From assembly GCF_002105155.1 (NCBI RefSeq), contig NW_019029044.1:62001-126000 (forward strand): a stretch of 64,000 nt of DNA, in the 5' to 3' direction. The notes below the pieces were generated by a model that did not search any database, was not told the origin of the DNA, and saw nothing but the letters and a program-made list of their open reading frames with translations. This stretch comes from Lobosporangium transversale (lineage: Eukaryota; Mortierellomycota; Mortierellomycetes; Mortierellales; Mortierellaceae). Every line of letters begins with the position of its first letter. Within the stretch, counting starts at the first letter, position 1. The position numbers and the translations under genes were made by a program. Of this stretch, positions 12,259-28,100 are shown in pieces.

Positions 12259-12427
12259 CTTCAATTCTTTCTACTTCAATCCACAGTTGACCTTCATTCA
12301 AGTGAAATTATATTAAAAAACAGAGCCCCTATAGAGCATAGAAAATAATAATAAAATAACCCCTACACTCACTCCTCCATCAACTCAAAGAAAAACAACG
12401 ACACCAACGGCCACATTTCACACAACA

Positions 12428-16595
<4,168 letters not shown>

Positions 16596-16985
16596 ATAGG
16601 CTCTTTTTTTTTTTTTTTTTTTTTTTATACTGGAAGCAAGAACAAAAGATGGGAAAGATTAGGCAAAAGGATATTTAATATACTATATACAGATATTTAA
16701 CATAGAGATTAGTCCAGAAGAAGAAGAAGAAGAAGAAAGAAAAAAAAAGACAAGTAAAAAAATCAATCAATCCCTGCTATGGCAATTGACATAGACTGCT
16801 AGGAAGCGAGAGGCCGGGTAATTTTTTTTTAAGGTTATGTATCAAACTCTTCGTACCTTGTGGGGAGAGGGGTTTAAAAAAAATCAAAAAAAGTTTTACC
16901 CTTAAGTAGCAGAATGAATTAAGTGAGACTGCAGTCTACAGGCCACTGGCTCTTCCTTTTTTTGTTTCTCAAATTACATTCCAAC
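16596..16985 (+). other. Short intergenic region: kinase 3' end and RACK1 promoter/leader
   Basis: Begins with a T run at 16603-16626, then AGA repeats near 16718-16735. No gene is supported; the RACK1 start codon follows at 16986. Confidence 0.5.
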
Positions 16986-19290
16986 ATGGGTGATAGCCTC
17001 AACTACCGCGGTCAGCTTGTCGGTATGCATCCATTTGATATGCAAAGGCATTGATCAGGAAAACCAGGATAAGAGGAAGGAGGAGGATGAAGAAGGGAGA
17101 GAGGAGGAGAGAAGGAAGGGAGAGAAGGGAAGGTAGACTTGCAAGTTAAGACAGGACAGGATAGGATGGATGGATCGATGGGCTATCTTCTTTCAGGACG
17201 GATATATGTATATATATATATATTTTTTTTCCGCTCAAAAAAAAAAAAAAAAAAAAAAAGGATGATGATCGAATACATTACACGTTTACGACAGACATCT
17301 TGATCTTGCAACACCGATCACTCTTCGCGCGTCCTTTTTATATATTTATATACATTTGATTTACACGACCGAAAGCATCCTCAGTAGCAACAGACTGCTC
17401 ATTCATACCGGCACCGCATATGAATTACTCCCATCGACTTTCTTTTTTTTTTTTTTTTTCTTCGATCAAGATTTCCTATTCATTCTATTTTTTTTTTATA
17501 TTTTTTTATTTTTGATTCTATACATGGCTGGATGAGCTCACTTTCTTTTTAAACAGGAAGCAGGAACAAGATTGGAAGGACAGGATCATTTATTTATTTC
17601 AACAAAAAAAAAAAAAAAAAAAAAAAAACTTCTTTTCATTCCTATGACAAGATGGGGAAGGCTACGATCTATCGGAAGGGAAGCGTTTAAAGATGAAAAA
17701 AAAGATGGATGGTGTGATTGATTTCGAGAACAACAACAACAACAACAACAACGGGATCCAATGGATCGAGGAAAATAATAATAATAATAATAATAATAAT
17801 TACTATTATTATTGTTATTATTTATTTACGGAATGAATGCTGATTTGAGATTTTTTGTGTGTTAAAAAATATTCTATTAGGTCACCGTGACTGGGTCACT
17901 GCCATTGCTACCACTACTGAGAACCCTGACATGATTTTGACTTCGTCTCGCGGTATGTTTTATTGTTTTAACAAATTTATCATGATTATTTATTTTATTA
18001 TTATTATTATTATTATTATTTTTAACAAATAAAGCATGTCAAGGATATTACCGTCAATGCATTCTATATTGATATATTGATGATATTAATTGTGTACAAA
18101 TATTTTTTTTTTTTCCCCCCCCTCCCCCCTACCTCCTCTTAGACAAGTCTATCATTGTCTGGAACTTGGTTCGTGACGACGAGGGCAACTTTGGTACCCC
18201 TCGCAAGTCCCTTCACGGACACAACTCTGCGGTTCAGGATGTGGTCATCTCGTCCGACGGTCAGTTCGCCTTGTCCGCCTCTTGGGACAAGACCCTCCGT
18301 CTCTGGGATCTCAACACTGGTATGACCACCCGTCGCTTCGTCGGTCACACCAACGATGTCCTCTCGGTCTCCTTCTCTGCTGATAACCGTCAGATCGTCT
18401 CCGGCTCCCGTGACAAGACCATCAAGTTGTGGAACACCCTTGGTGAATGCAAATTCACTATTCAGGAGGATGGTCACACCGAGTGGGTCTCTTGCGTCCG
18501 CTTCTCCCCTAACCCTGCCAATCCCGTCATTGTCTCCGGAGGCTGGGACAAGATTGTCAAGGTAAGAAAAAGAAAAAGAAAATATTTAAATGTTATACTT
18601 TAGGAGCAAACTTCATAATATCGGAAACGAACGGCAGCAGCATCATCAACAACTACTACAATAGCAGCGACGAAAACAACAATACGAATTACTAAAAAAA
18701 AAAAAAAAAAAAGGGATATTTCATGTGTTTATAGTCTCGACTCTCTCAACGCACAACCCCTCTTTCAGAAGAAAAACCAAACTGGGGATTTTTTTTTTGT
18801 TCGAATTGAATGAATTGAATTGTAGACTCTAATGCTGTAAAATATATTTATTCCCTTCCTCTAGGTCTGGGAGCTCACCAAGTGCAAGTTGCGCTCCAAC
18901 CACATTGGACATACCGGCTACATCAACACCGTCACTGTCTCCCCCGATGGTTCTCTCTGCGCTTCCGGTGGACGTGATGGCATCACCATGCTCTGGGACC
19001 TTAACGAGGGCAAGCACTTGTACTCATTGGAGGGCAAGGGTGATGATATCATCAACGCCTTGGTCTTCTCACCCAACCGCTACTGGTTGTGCGCTGCTAC
19101 CTCATCTTGCATCAAGATCTGGGACCTCGAGTCCAAGTCTGTTGTGGATGAGCTCAAGCCAGAGTTTGCTCACGTTGGCAAGAAGTCCCAACCTCCCCAG
19201 GCTGTCTCCTTGGCTTGGTCTGCTGATGGCCAGACTCTCTTTGCTGGTTACCAGGATGGCCTCGTCCGTGTCTGGACCGTTGGTTTCTAA
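16986..19290 (+). CDS. RACK1 / Cpc2 / Asc1 homologue, 40S-bound WD40 scaffold, 317 aa
   Basis: Seven-bladed WD40 scaffold that binds the head of the 40S ribosome and links translation to kinase signalling. Four exons: 16986-17022, 17881-17952, 18143-18561, 18865-19290 (954 nt, 317 aa, the family's usual length). The first exon codes only [13 protein letters not shown] and joins in phase to [16 protein letters not shown]. Recognisable RACK1 blocks follow: [119 protein letters not shown] and a C-terminus ending WTVGF. The coding exons are C-rich at third positions compared with neighbouring genes, as expected for a highly expressed gene. Intron 1 is unusually long here (858 nt) and holds A/T homopolymers and CAA/AAT repeats. 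Yeast ASC1 hosts a snoRNA in its intron; I saw no complete box C/D pair in these introns. Confidence 0.97.
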
Positions 19291-19374
19291 GCTGTGCTCT
19301 TAACCCTTTCTTTTCCTTTTCTTTTTATCTAGTCTTTCACTTATCCTCTTTCTCCTTTATTAAAACAAGAATAG

Positions 19375-19405
<31 letters not shown>

Positions 19406-19544
19406 TGTAGAGAAAATTGAAGAGTATATATATAATGCTTTATTTTATTGTTATCATGTCATGGTTGTGATTATTATTATATATTATTTATATATATGAC
19501 TTGTCGCACAATGATTGTATATAATATACCAATGGCGTTCCTTT

Positions 19545-20242
19545 TTATTGTGTGTAATTAGCAGGGAATGAACCTTCACGTCCATGGATCTTGCCTGTCC
19601 ACCAGTCATTACGACTTTCAGTCTTCTTGATGACTGTAATGATATCACCCTTCTTGAATGATAAATCCGTAGGCTGCTCGCCTGCAAAGTCATACAGCGC
19701 TGTCACAATCTCGGGCTTGGCTCCAATCCTGGGCGGTACCCTGGGTCCTGTCGAGTTGGCAATGCTCTGGTTGGAACCATAGGGCTGATGTCCATAGCTG
19801 TTATCAGTTGAGACCCGTCCAGCGCCTAGTCCCATCACAGGCTTGCGTGCTGATGCTGCTGTGGGAGTGTAATGGGGAAGCTGATCGCCTTCTGCTTCTC
19901 GTGCCTTGTCATAGTTAGCAGCACTTGAAGCTGAGCGGCCGAGGTTGGACTGATAACGATTGCTACCAACGGATAGACTGGCACTGCGTGTAACGCCTGA
20001 TGAATCTGAGCCGATCTCGGTGAGAGATGATCCTCCACGGTGAAGGCTGGTTAAATGACCCCCTGAGGCCTTTGTGTTGAGAGCTCTGTAAAGAATATCT
20101 GCCTGTGGTGGTGGTGTGATTGCGCCCGACAGAAGTTCTGCCGCCGATACTTTTTGACGATAGAATGTCTCGTTTGCATCCTTTCTTTCTACAATCACTG
20201 ATCCTTCAATTGAAACACCTGTAATAATAAAAAATAAAGAAA

Positions 20243-20273
<31 letters not shown>

Positions 20274-20737
20274 AATTGTTAGAATTTTTATTTGTCACGT
20301 TACAATGAAACGAAGGGTGGGTTGCTTTGTTTTCAATTATTACCTGCAAAAAGTCCCTTTGATTTACTGTAAGAATAGATGGCAGCAACGCTCTTCACAC
20401 TTGCGGATGCAGCGGCCTCTGCAGTTCTTCCGATCGGGCCAGCAGCGACTATTACAAGTAGTATGAGGGATTTTTTTTTAATATAATATAAATAAAAAAA
20501 AAAAAAAAAAAGAGTGTTACAGGCACATGAAAGCAAACAGGTTTCTATTACAGTTGGGGCGGACAGTTTTTGTCCAAAAGTAATAAGAGGGGAACTCAGC
20601 AAGAGCTCAATCAAAAAATAAATAACAAGGGAAGGGAGTACAAAAAAGGGGTGGTGTATTGTTTTTCCTTGCATTATTTTTCCTATCATTCCTCCACAAG
20701 GTTCAGATTGTCGACCTTTGTGATTGAAATGTAACCC

Positions 20738-20768
<31 letters not shown>

Positions 20769-21856
20769 TTTTTTTTTTCTTTGGACGTAAACATACCTGA
20801 AAGATTTCCTCCAAGTGTAACGTTGCCTCCTGCGGCAAAAGACTTTACAGCCTGCTTGGTGTTGAGGACGACGACAAAGTCTGTGATTTCCGCTCCAATC
20901 TGACCTCCAAAGCCCATACCTCCAGTTCCGATGGCTGAAGGAGCTGACCAAGAACCATCCTCGAGTCGTGCAACAACGATTCCAGAACCTGCTCGACCTG
21001 AAAACAGGAATCCAGCCTTGATAACAGTAAAAATAGCGAGTCCCTGAGCTTTTGAGAGAATGTCGGGTGGAATAATGTTGTCTACTCCTTTGGCAGCAAT
21101 TGGATCTGTATATTATATATGACAGGATGAAATAAAAAAAAATAAAAAAAAAAGAAATGTTAAAATATTGCAATCAATTAGTTGATGAAATGGTAAAAAA
21201 GAGAAAAAGGAAGCAAATAAACTCCGTCTATATTTTTTCAAAGTCCAGTGTAATTCTTCATTCACAAGTTGAGACATTTGGGAGTAGCTGGATGGACAAG
21301 ATGTAAGAACTTTTCTGTGATATTCTGTCGACTCTTGTATCTCTGTCGTATTAATAGGAAGGGTGATACAGCTTTGCAAAGAAATTTCGCCACTTTTTTT
21401 TTTTTTTTTTTTTTTTCCTTGATAGATATCTCCCTTTATGCCACCACAATGGGAAAAAATATTGAGCCATGATGATATGAAGAGAGAGCACTGAACTGTT
21501 CCTTGATCCACTACTTTGCCTTGTCCTCTCCCTCTTCATTTGAAAAATATATATATGTATAAACGGACATTCAGGGGTGAGAAGAAAGTGAGGAAGAAAA
21601 AAAAAAAAAAAAAAACTTGACTTGCCTACAAAAGCATTGAGGATCTTGGCTGCTCGTTTGCATTCACCTAGATAATAAATAATAGTAATAACAATATTAT
21701 TAATAATAATAATAATGAAATTAAAATAATTAAAGTCGTAAGTAGAGTGATCATAATATTAATTTAATGAACGAGACAAAGGAAAAGAGAGAGCGTACCA
21801 GCGAGGTCCTTGGGCAAAGGACTATTCATTTTCATGCCAGTCTTAATTGTAGTCAT
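19545..21856 (-). CDS. SH3YL1/Ysc84/Lsb3 homologue (SYLF + SH3), about 395 aa
   Basis: Endocytic actin-patch protein family: the SYLF domain binds phosphoinositides and actin, and the SH3 domain binds Las17/WASP-type partners. Five exons: 21799-21856, 21626-21667, 20797-21105, 20344-20448, 19545-20218 (1188 nt). The SYLF domain is spread over exons 1-4: LAGECKRAAKILNAFVDP, IPPDILSKAQGLAIFTVIKA, GFLFSGRAGSGIVVARLED, GGMGFGGQIGAEITDFV and YSYSKSKGLFAGVSIEGS are classic blocks. A disordered Ser-rich linker of about 120 residues precedes a C-terminal SH3 domain with ALYDF, DLSFKKGDII, WWTGKIHGREGSFPANY. Intron 2 (21668-21798) is GT-AG, but the next intron starts with GCAAGT (donor at 21624-21625), a GC-AG intron required by the frame. 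Exon 2 is only 42 nt. Confidence 0.93.
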
Positions 21857-22381
21857 TGTGCTGTCTAATGTCTAATGTTTGTAATGAAGAAGGATGAATG
21901 TATGTGTGTATGTGAAGATATGAAGGGTTGTTTGTTTGTATGCGTGTAAGAGGAGAGGATGGCTAGAGGTCAATAGTGAGAAGAGAATGAGAGAATGAGA
22001 GAATGAGAGAATGAGAGAGCGAGTGAGCAAAGTAAGGAAAAGGTAAAAAAAGGGAATGAATGCGAATGAGTGAGAGAGAAAAGAGGAGTGATTGAGAAGA
22101 AGAAGAAGAAGAAGAAGAAGAAAAAGAAGAAAGAGGAGCTGTGGATAATAAAGACAAAGAGGATGATGGACACGAGACTAGGCCAGATTCAGCAGAGGTT
22201 TCATCATCACTGCTAATGGGTCTAATCATGTCAATCATGTCAATCATGTACAAACATAATTATACATGTATATATATTTGTACATTTATACACCATCACA
22301 CACTCTTTTATGACGCTATTCGCTCACAGCCCACTTGCCATTTGCAGATCCGGGCTGTGTGTACGCCTGCCCAAAAGCGCG

Positions 22382-22412
<31 letters not shown>

Positions 22413-22705
22413 CCCCCTTTGGCTTTGGCAAGTAGATTAATGTGTGTAAAATGTACCCTTTCTTGCCAATACAACCCTCTTTACAATGTATGAACAAGGA
22501 TTCAGCATTAAAGTGCTCTGTATTTGTCTCTGGTTCTCTTCCCCAAGGGATTCATCGTCAGAGTAAGGATGAGCAAAAGCTGTGAAGCCAGAGCTGCGGA
22601 ATGTGGATATGAAATGCCTCTTTTTGTAAACATCCAGCGGAAAGAGCGGATAAAAAAATTCGCCGGGAGAAACTGAACTGAACTGGGAACAATTCTCACT
22701 CTCTT

Positions 22706-22741
<36 letters not shown>

Positions 22742-22931
22742 CTTTTCTCCTTCTCTTCCTTTCTCTTCCTCTCTCTTCCTCTCTCTCTCTTTTCTTTACT
22801 TCGCTCATCATCATCATCCCTCCCCGATTCCCCATCTTCCCGTTCGTGATCCTTCTCTTACTCTCTTTTTTTTTGATTTTATCCATCAACTCGCTCTTGA
22901 AAGAAAGTCAAAAAAGAAATTTCAGCTCACA
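21857..22931. other. Divergent intergenic region between SH3YL1-like and hydroxylase genes
   Basis: A shared head-to-head promoter region of about 1.1 kb. It carries a tandem AGAGAATG octamer (about four units, 21985-22014), AGA repeats at 22096-22130, a T run at 22381-22405 followed directly by A6, and long CT-rich stretches at 22690-22800 just upstream of the hydroxylase start. Open frames here (for example 22437-22889 minus) are low-complexity translations of these repeats. Confidence 0.55.
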
Positions 22932-24203
22932 ATGAGTTTCTCTGTGCAACAGGTCCTAGCCCATAACAATGCAGACTCATGCTGGGTGATCCACAACAAC
23001 AAGGTCTATGACATGACCTCGTTCGTTCAAGACCACCCTGGTGGAGAGGAATACATTCTCGACCACGCAGGAACTGACATCTCTCAACTCATGAACGACC
23101 CCCTCACCCATGCTCATTCCGATGGTGCATACGAAATGTTGGACGAATTCTTCATTGGAACTCTGGAAAACACCCAAACAACTACAACCACAACAACAGC
23201 CACAACAGCAGCAACGACAACAGCAGCAGAGGAGCCTCTTGGACTGCGCAAAAGAGCCAACAACGCGGCGGACCAACAACAGGAAACAAAAGAAGAAGCC
23301 GAGGATTACCTCAAGACCACCGATCTGGCAGCAGACAAAAAGTCAAAGTTCCTTGACTTGAGCCAACCTCTACTTTGGCAGCTTTGGAACAGCGACTTCT
23401 CCAAGGCATTCTATCTTGAGCAGGTCCATATTCCTCGTCATATCTCTGGCTCTGCCCGGATCTTTGGCTCTCCTTATCTTGAGGTCTTCACAAAGACCCC
23501 TTGGTACATCATCCCTATCTTCTGGCTACCCATCATCACCTACAATGCTCATAGAAGTCTGGAGACCGGACTCAGCCCAGACAACTTGGCTGCTCTCTTT
23601 GTCCTGGGCATGTTCCTCTGGACATTAGCAGAATATGTCATCCACAGATTCCTTTTTCATCTGGATGATCTCTTACCAGATTCAACCGTATGGCTCACCG
23701 CACACTTTTTGCTACATGGCATTCATCATTATTTGCCAATGGATAGGTAAAAAAAAATAAATAGGCCACTCCTTATTTTCTTCCCCACATCTAACCGCTT
23801 TTTTATTTTTTATTTTTTAATTTTTAATTTTTTTTTATAGATTGCGTCTAGTGATGCCTCCTGCTCTCGGAGTTGCCCTGGCTTTACCCCTCAACAAGCT
23901 AGGCCACACCCTTTTTGTAGAGCCCCAGGCCTATGCCGTCATGGCAGGAGCCTACCTTGGTTATGTCCTCTATGACATGACGCATTATTATCTTCATCAC
24001 GCCAAGGTCTTTAAAATCCACTTTCGTGAAATGAAGACGTATCATCTTGCTCACCATTACAAGAATTATGAAGGTGGATACGGTATTACTTCCAAGATTT
24101 GGGATCGGTTAGTAAAAAAAAAAAAAAAAAAACCGCTTGTCTTTGACTGTCGAGGGGTTTGGTTTGTCCTGATTTTGGAATGTTTTAAATGTTATCTGAT
24201 CAT

Positions 24204-24235
<32 letters not shown>

Positions 24236-24287
24236 CCTTGCATTACATCTGCGCAATAGGGTTTTCAACACGGAACTCCAGCTTTGA
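22932..24287 (+). CDS. Scs7/FA2H-type sphingolipid fatty acid 2-hydroxylase, about 369 aa
   Basis: ER membrane enzyme that alpha-hydroxylates the very long acyl chain of ceramide. Three exons: 22932-23746, 23841-24107, 24260-24287 (1110 nt). Residues 1-80 are a cytochrome b5 domain with the heme-ligand motif HPGGEEYI. A Thr/Ala-rich linker follows, encoded by an ACA/CAA-rich repeat. The hydroxylase domain contains the family's opening block LDLSQPLLWQLW, membrane segments, and the di-iron histidine boxes HRFLFHLDD, HFLLHGIHHYLPMD, HYYLHH and HLAHHYKNYEGGYG. The last exon is just 28 nt and completes the conserved end WDRVFNTELQL before TGA. A (CAA)n tract (24297-24326) begins ten bases after the stop. 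The length and order match yeast Scs7. Confidence 0.95.
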
Positions 24288-25124
24288 AAAACAACAGCAA
24301 CAACAACAACAACAACAACAACAACAAAAAAAAAAAAAAGATTCAGCAAAATTGTTTCTCCAGAACTAATGTCTCAGCAATTAGAACCAGCGAACAATGA
24401 CGCACAAACAACATGCTATCTTCTTTTGAACAACACTGGGACATGGCGAAAACTGCGCTGTTTATTATTACTCACTCCTAATTCAATAATATGTTACTCT
24501 CGCCTAAAAAAATCTCTCCTTCACTCTTTAAAGTATACATGCAACATGTACATGTACATGTACGCATTTATCATACATTGGTTCATGCACACTTCACTCC
24601 TAATAAATAAAAAACATAAATGTTTAAAAACATTGAGAATGGGTCATCTTTCATATCTTGTTCCTCAGAAAAAAAGAAAACGAGACGTTGTATTGTAGGC
24701 TGAAGATCCGATGGAAATGATCTTTTGTCAAAATATACCTTTTCTTCCACTCTCAAGCACATTTCGTAGCAAAGCAGCTGAATCCGATGCCAGAGACTAG
24801 TGTGATCCAGCCCTTCACTGCAGCAGAACGCTCTCAGCTTGCTTTGTAAGCAGTCGTCGGTGACTGTTCTCTCCAAATATCAAATAAGAAATCATAATCT
24901 TACAGAGGCTGTGTGATTGAGGCCCCTCTTCTTTGTTTCATCAATTGCTGTTCACAAGCAAGCATACCCTTCGCATCCTACGTACTCAAGCTAGATTTAG
25001 AATAGGGTACTTGGAACTTATTATAAGATGTTTATATCATGGACCAAGACAAGGTATCTAGAAAATACTAATCCACACACTTTATTGTAAAACAAATCAA
25101 ACAGATGGTGATGATGATAGGATA
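24288..25124. other. Intergenic region 3' of the hydroxylase and 3' of NLR copy 1
   Basis: Convergent 3' ends. A minus-strand open frame at 24583-24876 (97 codons) has balanced composition over its first 75 residues (for example DHTSLWHRIQLLCYEMCLRV) and might be a decayed exon, but I recognise no domain and find no partner exon. A short palindromic run ATGTACATGTACATGTAC occurs at 24545-24562. Confidence 0.4.
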
Positions 25125-28100
25125 TCAATCTGCTAGATCGACATGCATGCTCTCTTCCTGATGATGCTGATCGGAACTGTCAATACCATTGTAAGAGCCA
25201 TGTAGAACAAAATGCGCAACATCACACTCGTTACATTCACTACACTTGCTGCAAATGAATTGGTATCCTTTGGCTGCTTCACTTTTAGCCATCAATGATC
25301 TTGTTCTGCAACTGTCCTTCTTAAAGCTCGTATCCAAACCATCGCTTTGTGGTATCTCGAGTTCGGCTGACGCTGATTCCTCCGCTTCCTCATGACTTGC
25401 TCCTTGGGAGGTCTGTATTATATTGCCAACAGCTCCATGTTGCTCCAACAGTTTTCTATTCATTTCACTCAAGCCATAAACACCTTGAATCCTTGCATTG
25501 CTCGCATATAGACCTGTTTGCTTCGTGCTCCACTTCAGGCTAGCATAACACTGGCCATCCTCCTCTTTGGTGATCTGCCACATTCGAACAGACCCGGCCA
25601 AACATCCTGTCACTAGAAAGTATCCTTCTTCGGAAACATTCCAGTCAAGGCTTATAACATATGTCCCGACCAATGGGATAACAGTTAGGCACTTGGCTGA
25701 CTCTGCATCCCACAGCCATACAGTCATATCAAGACTGGCAGAGGCAATATACTGGCCATCACCAGAATAAGACACGCCATTTATACTATTAATGTGACCT
25801 TCAAGCATATGTAACACCATCCCTGATTCAGTATCCACCACATTAATTTTCCCTTCATCACTTCCAACAACCATCTGTCGACAGGATGGTGAAAATGCAA
25901 TCACTTTCTGAACCTCTTTGAAATCTATTTCGAAGCAGAGCTCTCCTGTATGTGCAGACCGTAGCTGTACCTTTTCTTTGTCCTGGATGAATGTTATCTT
26001 CTGGCTGTCAGGCGAATAAACACAGTATTCCTGGCCAGGCATGTAAGTCAAATCCAAACCCTCTAACTCATACAGTAGATCCCCTGAATGTGTTGTCCAG
26101 ACTCTGATCCTCTTGCCTTGATCATATAAAGCAATTTGGTGACCATTAGGTGAGGATAACACTTGATTCACACTATTGCCATTTCCTTGTAGAGTGCGTA
26201 TGAGTTGTCCTGTTTGTGTGTTCCACACACTCACATCTCCATTAGAGTGGCCACAGGCAATTTGATGGTCAATGGGTGAAATATCTAAGCTGGAGATGCT
26301 GCCATCCCAATTTGGAGCCTTCAAAGTATGAACAACTTTGCCTGATTGAGTATCCCAAAGGTTAACGCATAGATCATTGTCATAGCTACAATAGGCAAGC
26401 TGACCATCAGGTGAATACTCGATGCCACTTATTAAATGTTGTAGAGTATGAATACATTGCCCTGTTCGACTATCCCACACACGAACTGTATCATCCGAGC
26501 TCCAGGATACGATGTGCTGTCCGTCCCGTAAAAACTTTACTCGGAGGACTGATTTTGTATACCCATCTGAACCATGGCTAGACTGTTGTGATTGTGTGTC
26601 CCACAGGCGTATCGTTCCATCCAGGCTAAACGACGCAATCTGGTGGCCATTGGGTGAATATGCTATAGGGAATACAACCTTAGTGTGGCCATATAATGTG
26701 TTGATCAGTTGTCCGGAGCGAGCATCCCAAAGCTGCACTCTATTATCGGCACAACAAATGGCTATCTGTTCACCATTTGGTGAATAGCTTAAGTCATTGC
26801 CAAAAGCGGGATTGCCTATAATAGTATGGATGACCTTCCTTGTCTGCATGTTCCACTGATATGCCTCATTATTGGAAAGCGAAGTGGAGAATCTCCCACA
26901 AGGAGAGTACTGAATACCCTTGACTGCCTTCTCATGCTCTAAGACCCACTTCTTCTGGCCAGAACATGCATCCCATACATCCAATGAGCAAGACTCATCA
27001 CCACGAATGATCATTTCCTGACTGTCAGGCGAATACACGATTTGTTCAACCTGAGACTCACAGTCTTGAAGCTTCCGTATCAGTTCTCCTGATGCCACAT
27101 CCCATAATAGTACCGCCTTGTCTTCGCCTCCACTTGCAATCTGCTTTCCATCAGGTGAATGCACCACGCATGTTACACTGTCAGTATGCCCTTTTAATGT
27201 GTATTGGAGTATACCAGACTTGACATCCCACACATGCACTGATCCATCAGAACTAGCTGTGACGAGATGATCGCCGCTTGGCGAGTACACTACAGCACTA
27301 ACATAGCCTGTATGCCCCTCTAACGTATGAACCAATGCACCTGATGTTGTATTGAGTACGCTAATCATATTGCTACCTCCAACAGCAATATGTTGACTGT
27401 CTGGAGAGTAGCAAAAGTACTTAATGCCTTCCAAAGTCAAACACTTCTCCCATGTCATTGTGTCATAGATACTGACATACCACCTCTTGGTATCTAGATT
27501 GACCACAGCTGCAGCTAATGTCTTGCCATCAGGTGAATATGACCCCTTCCATACTACTCCCTCTTCGCAAAGAAGTAGCCATTCTCCAAACTGTACTCCT
27601 GACATCTTGGCTTCACTCAGGTCTGCCTTCTGGAGCCAACAGCCATGAAGCTTAGTCTTCCTCAGATCTGCTCCTTGTAGTTGAGTACTATCGAATATAC
27701 CATGGCTAAGATCGGCTCCAGGGATCTGAATGCCTCGCAAGTCTGCTCCACTGAATGTTTCTCTTGCTCGAACAAGGATCGTCATTGCATTGGCTGCTGC
27801 TATCCGCCACTTGCTATCGCTCTTCGACAGTTCTACATACTCGTACAACTGCTGTTTGAACTTCACTTCCAGCTGAATACGATCCACAAGGAACTGAAGA
27901 ATAGATGGCTCCTCTACAAAACTTTTCCACATTAAGGGTGAGCTTTCGTCGGGGTCCATCCTAGCATTATCTTTCTCGACTATATTACTTTCTTCTGCCT
28001 CAAAGCTGTACACAGAGCTGGTACTCCCTCTTCGACACCAAGTTGGTGCTTCTGGTGCTTCTCTATCACTCACAATCACGCTCCTCTCTTTCTGTGGCTC

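Larger units (their letters stand above)
8617..12427. other. 3.8-kb repeat-rich intergenic region, no supported gene
   Basis: No open frame here has a recognisable domain: the frames at 8918-9148 and 9139-9423 (plus) and 9665-9978 (minus) are short and unlike known families, and 11674-12099 is translated Ser/Leu-rich CT repeat. The region includes the promoter of the acetyltransferase at its left end and, at its right end, the CT-rich leader of the kinase gene. It also carries a 10-bp palindrome CTACATGTAG at 9425-9434 and again near 10335, a T run at 10295-10324, and the microsatellites and dispersed repeat listed separately. Confidence 0.5.

Noticed and set aside
17023-18864. snoRNA in RACK1 introns, as in yeast ASC1
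   Set aside because: One ATGATGA C-box-like match near 17261 has no D box (CTGA) at suitable distance and no terminal stem.
22437-22889. 150-codon minus-strand frame upstream of the hydroxylase
   Set aside because: About a third of it is translated CT/GA repeat, and it overlaps the probable 5' leader of the hydroxylase.
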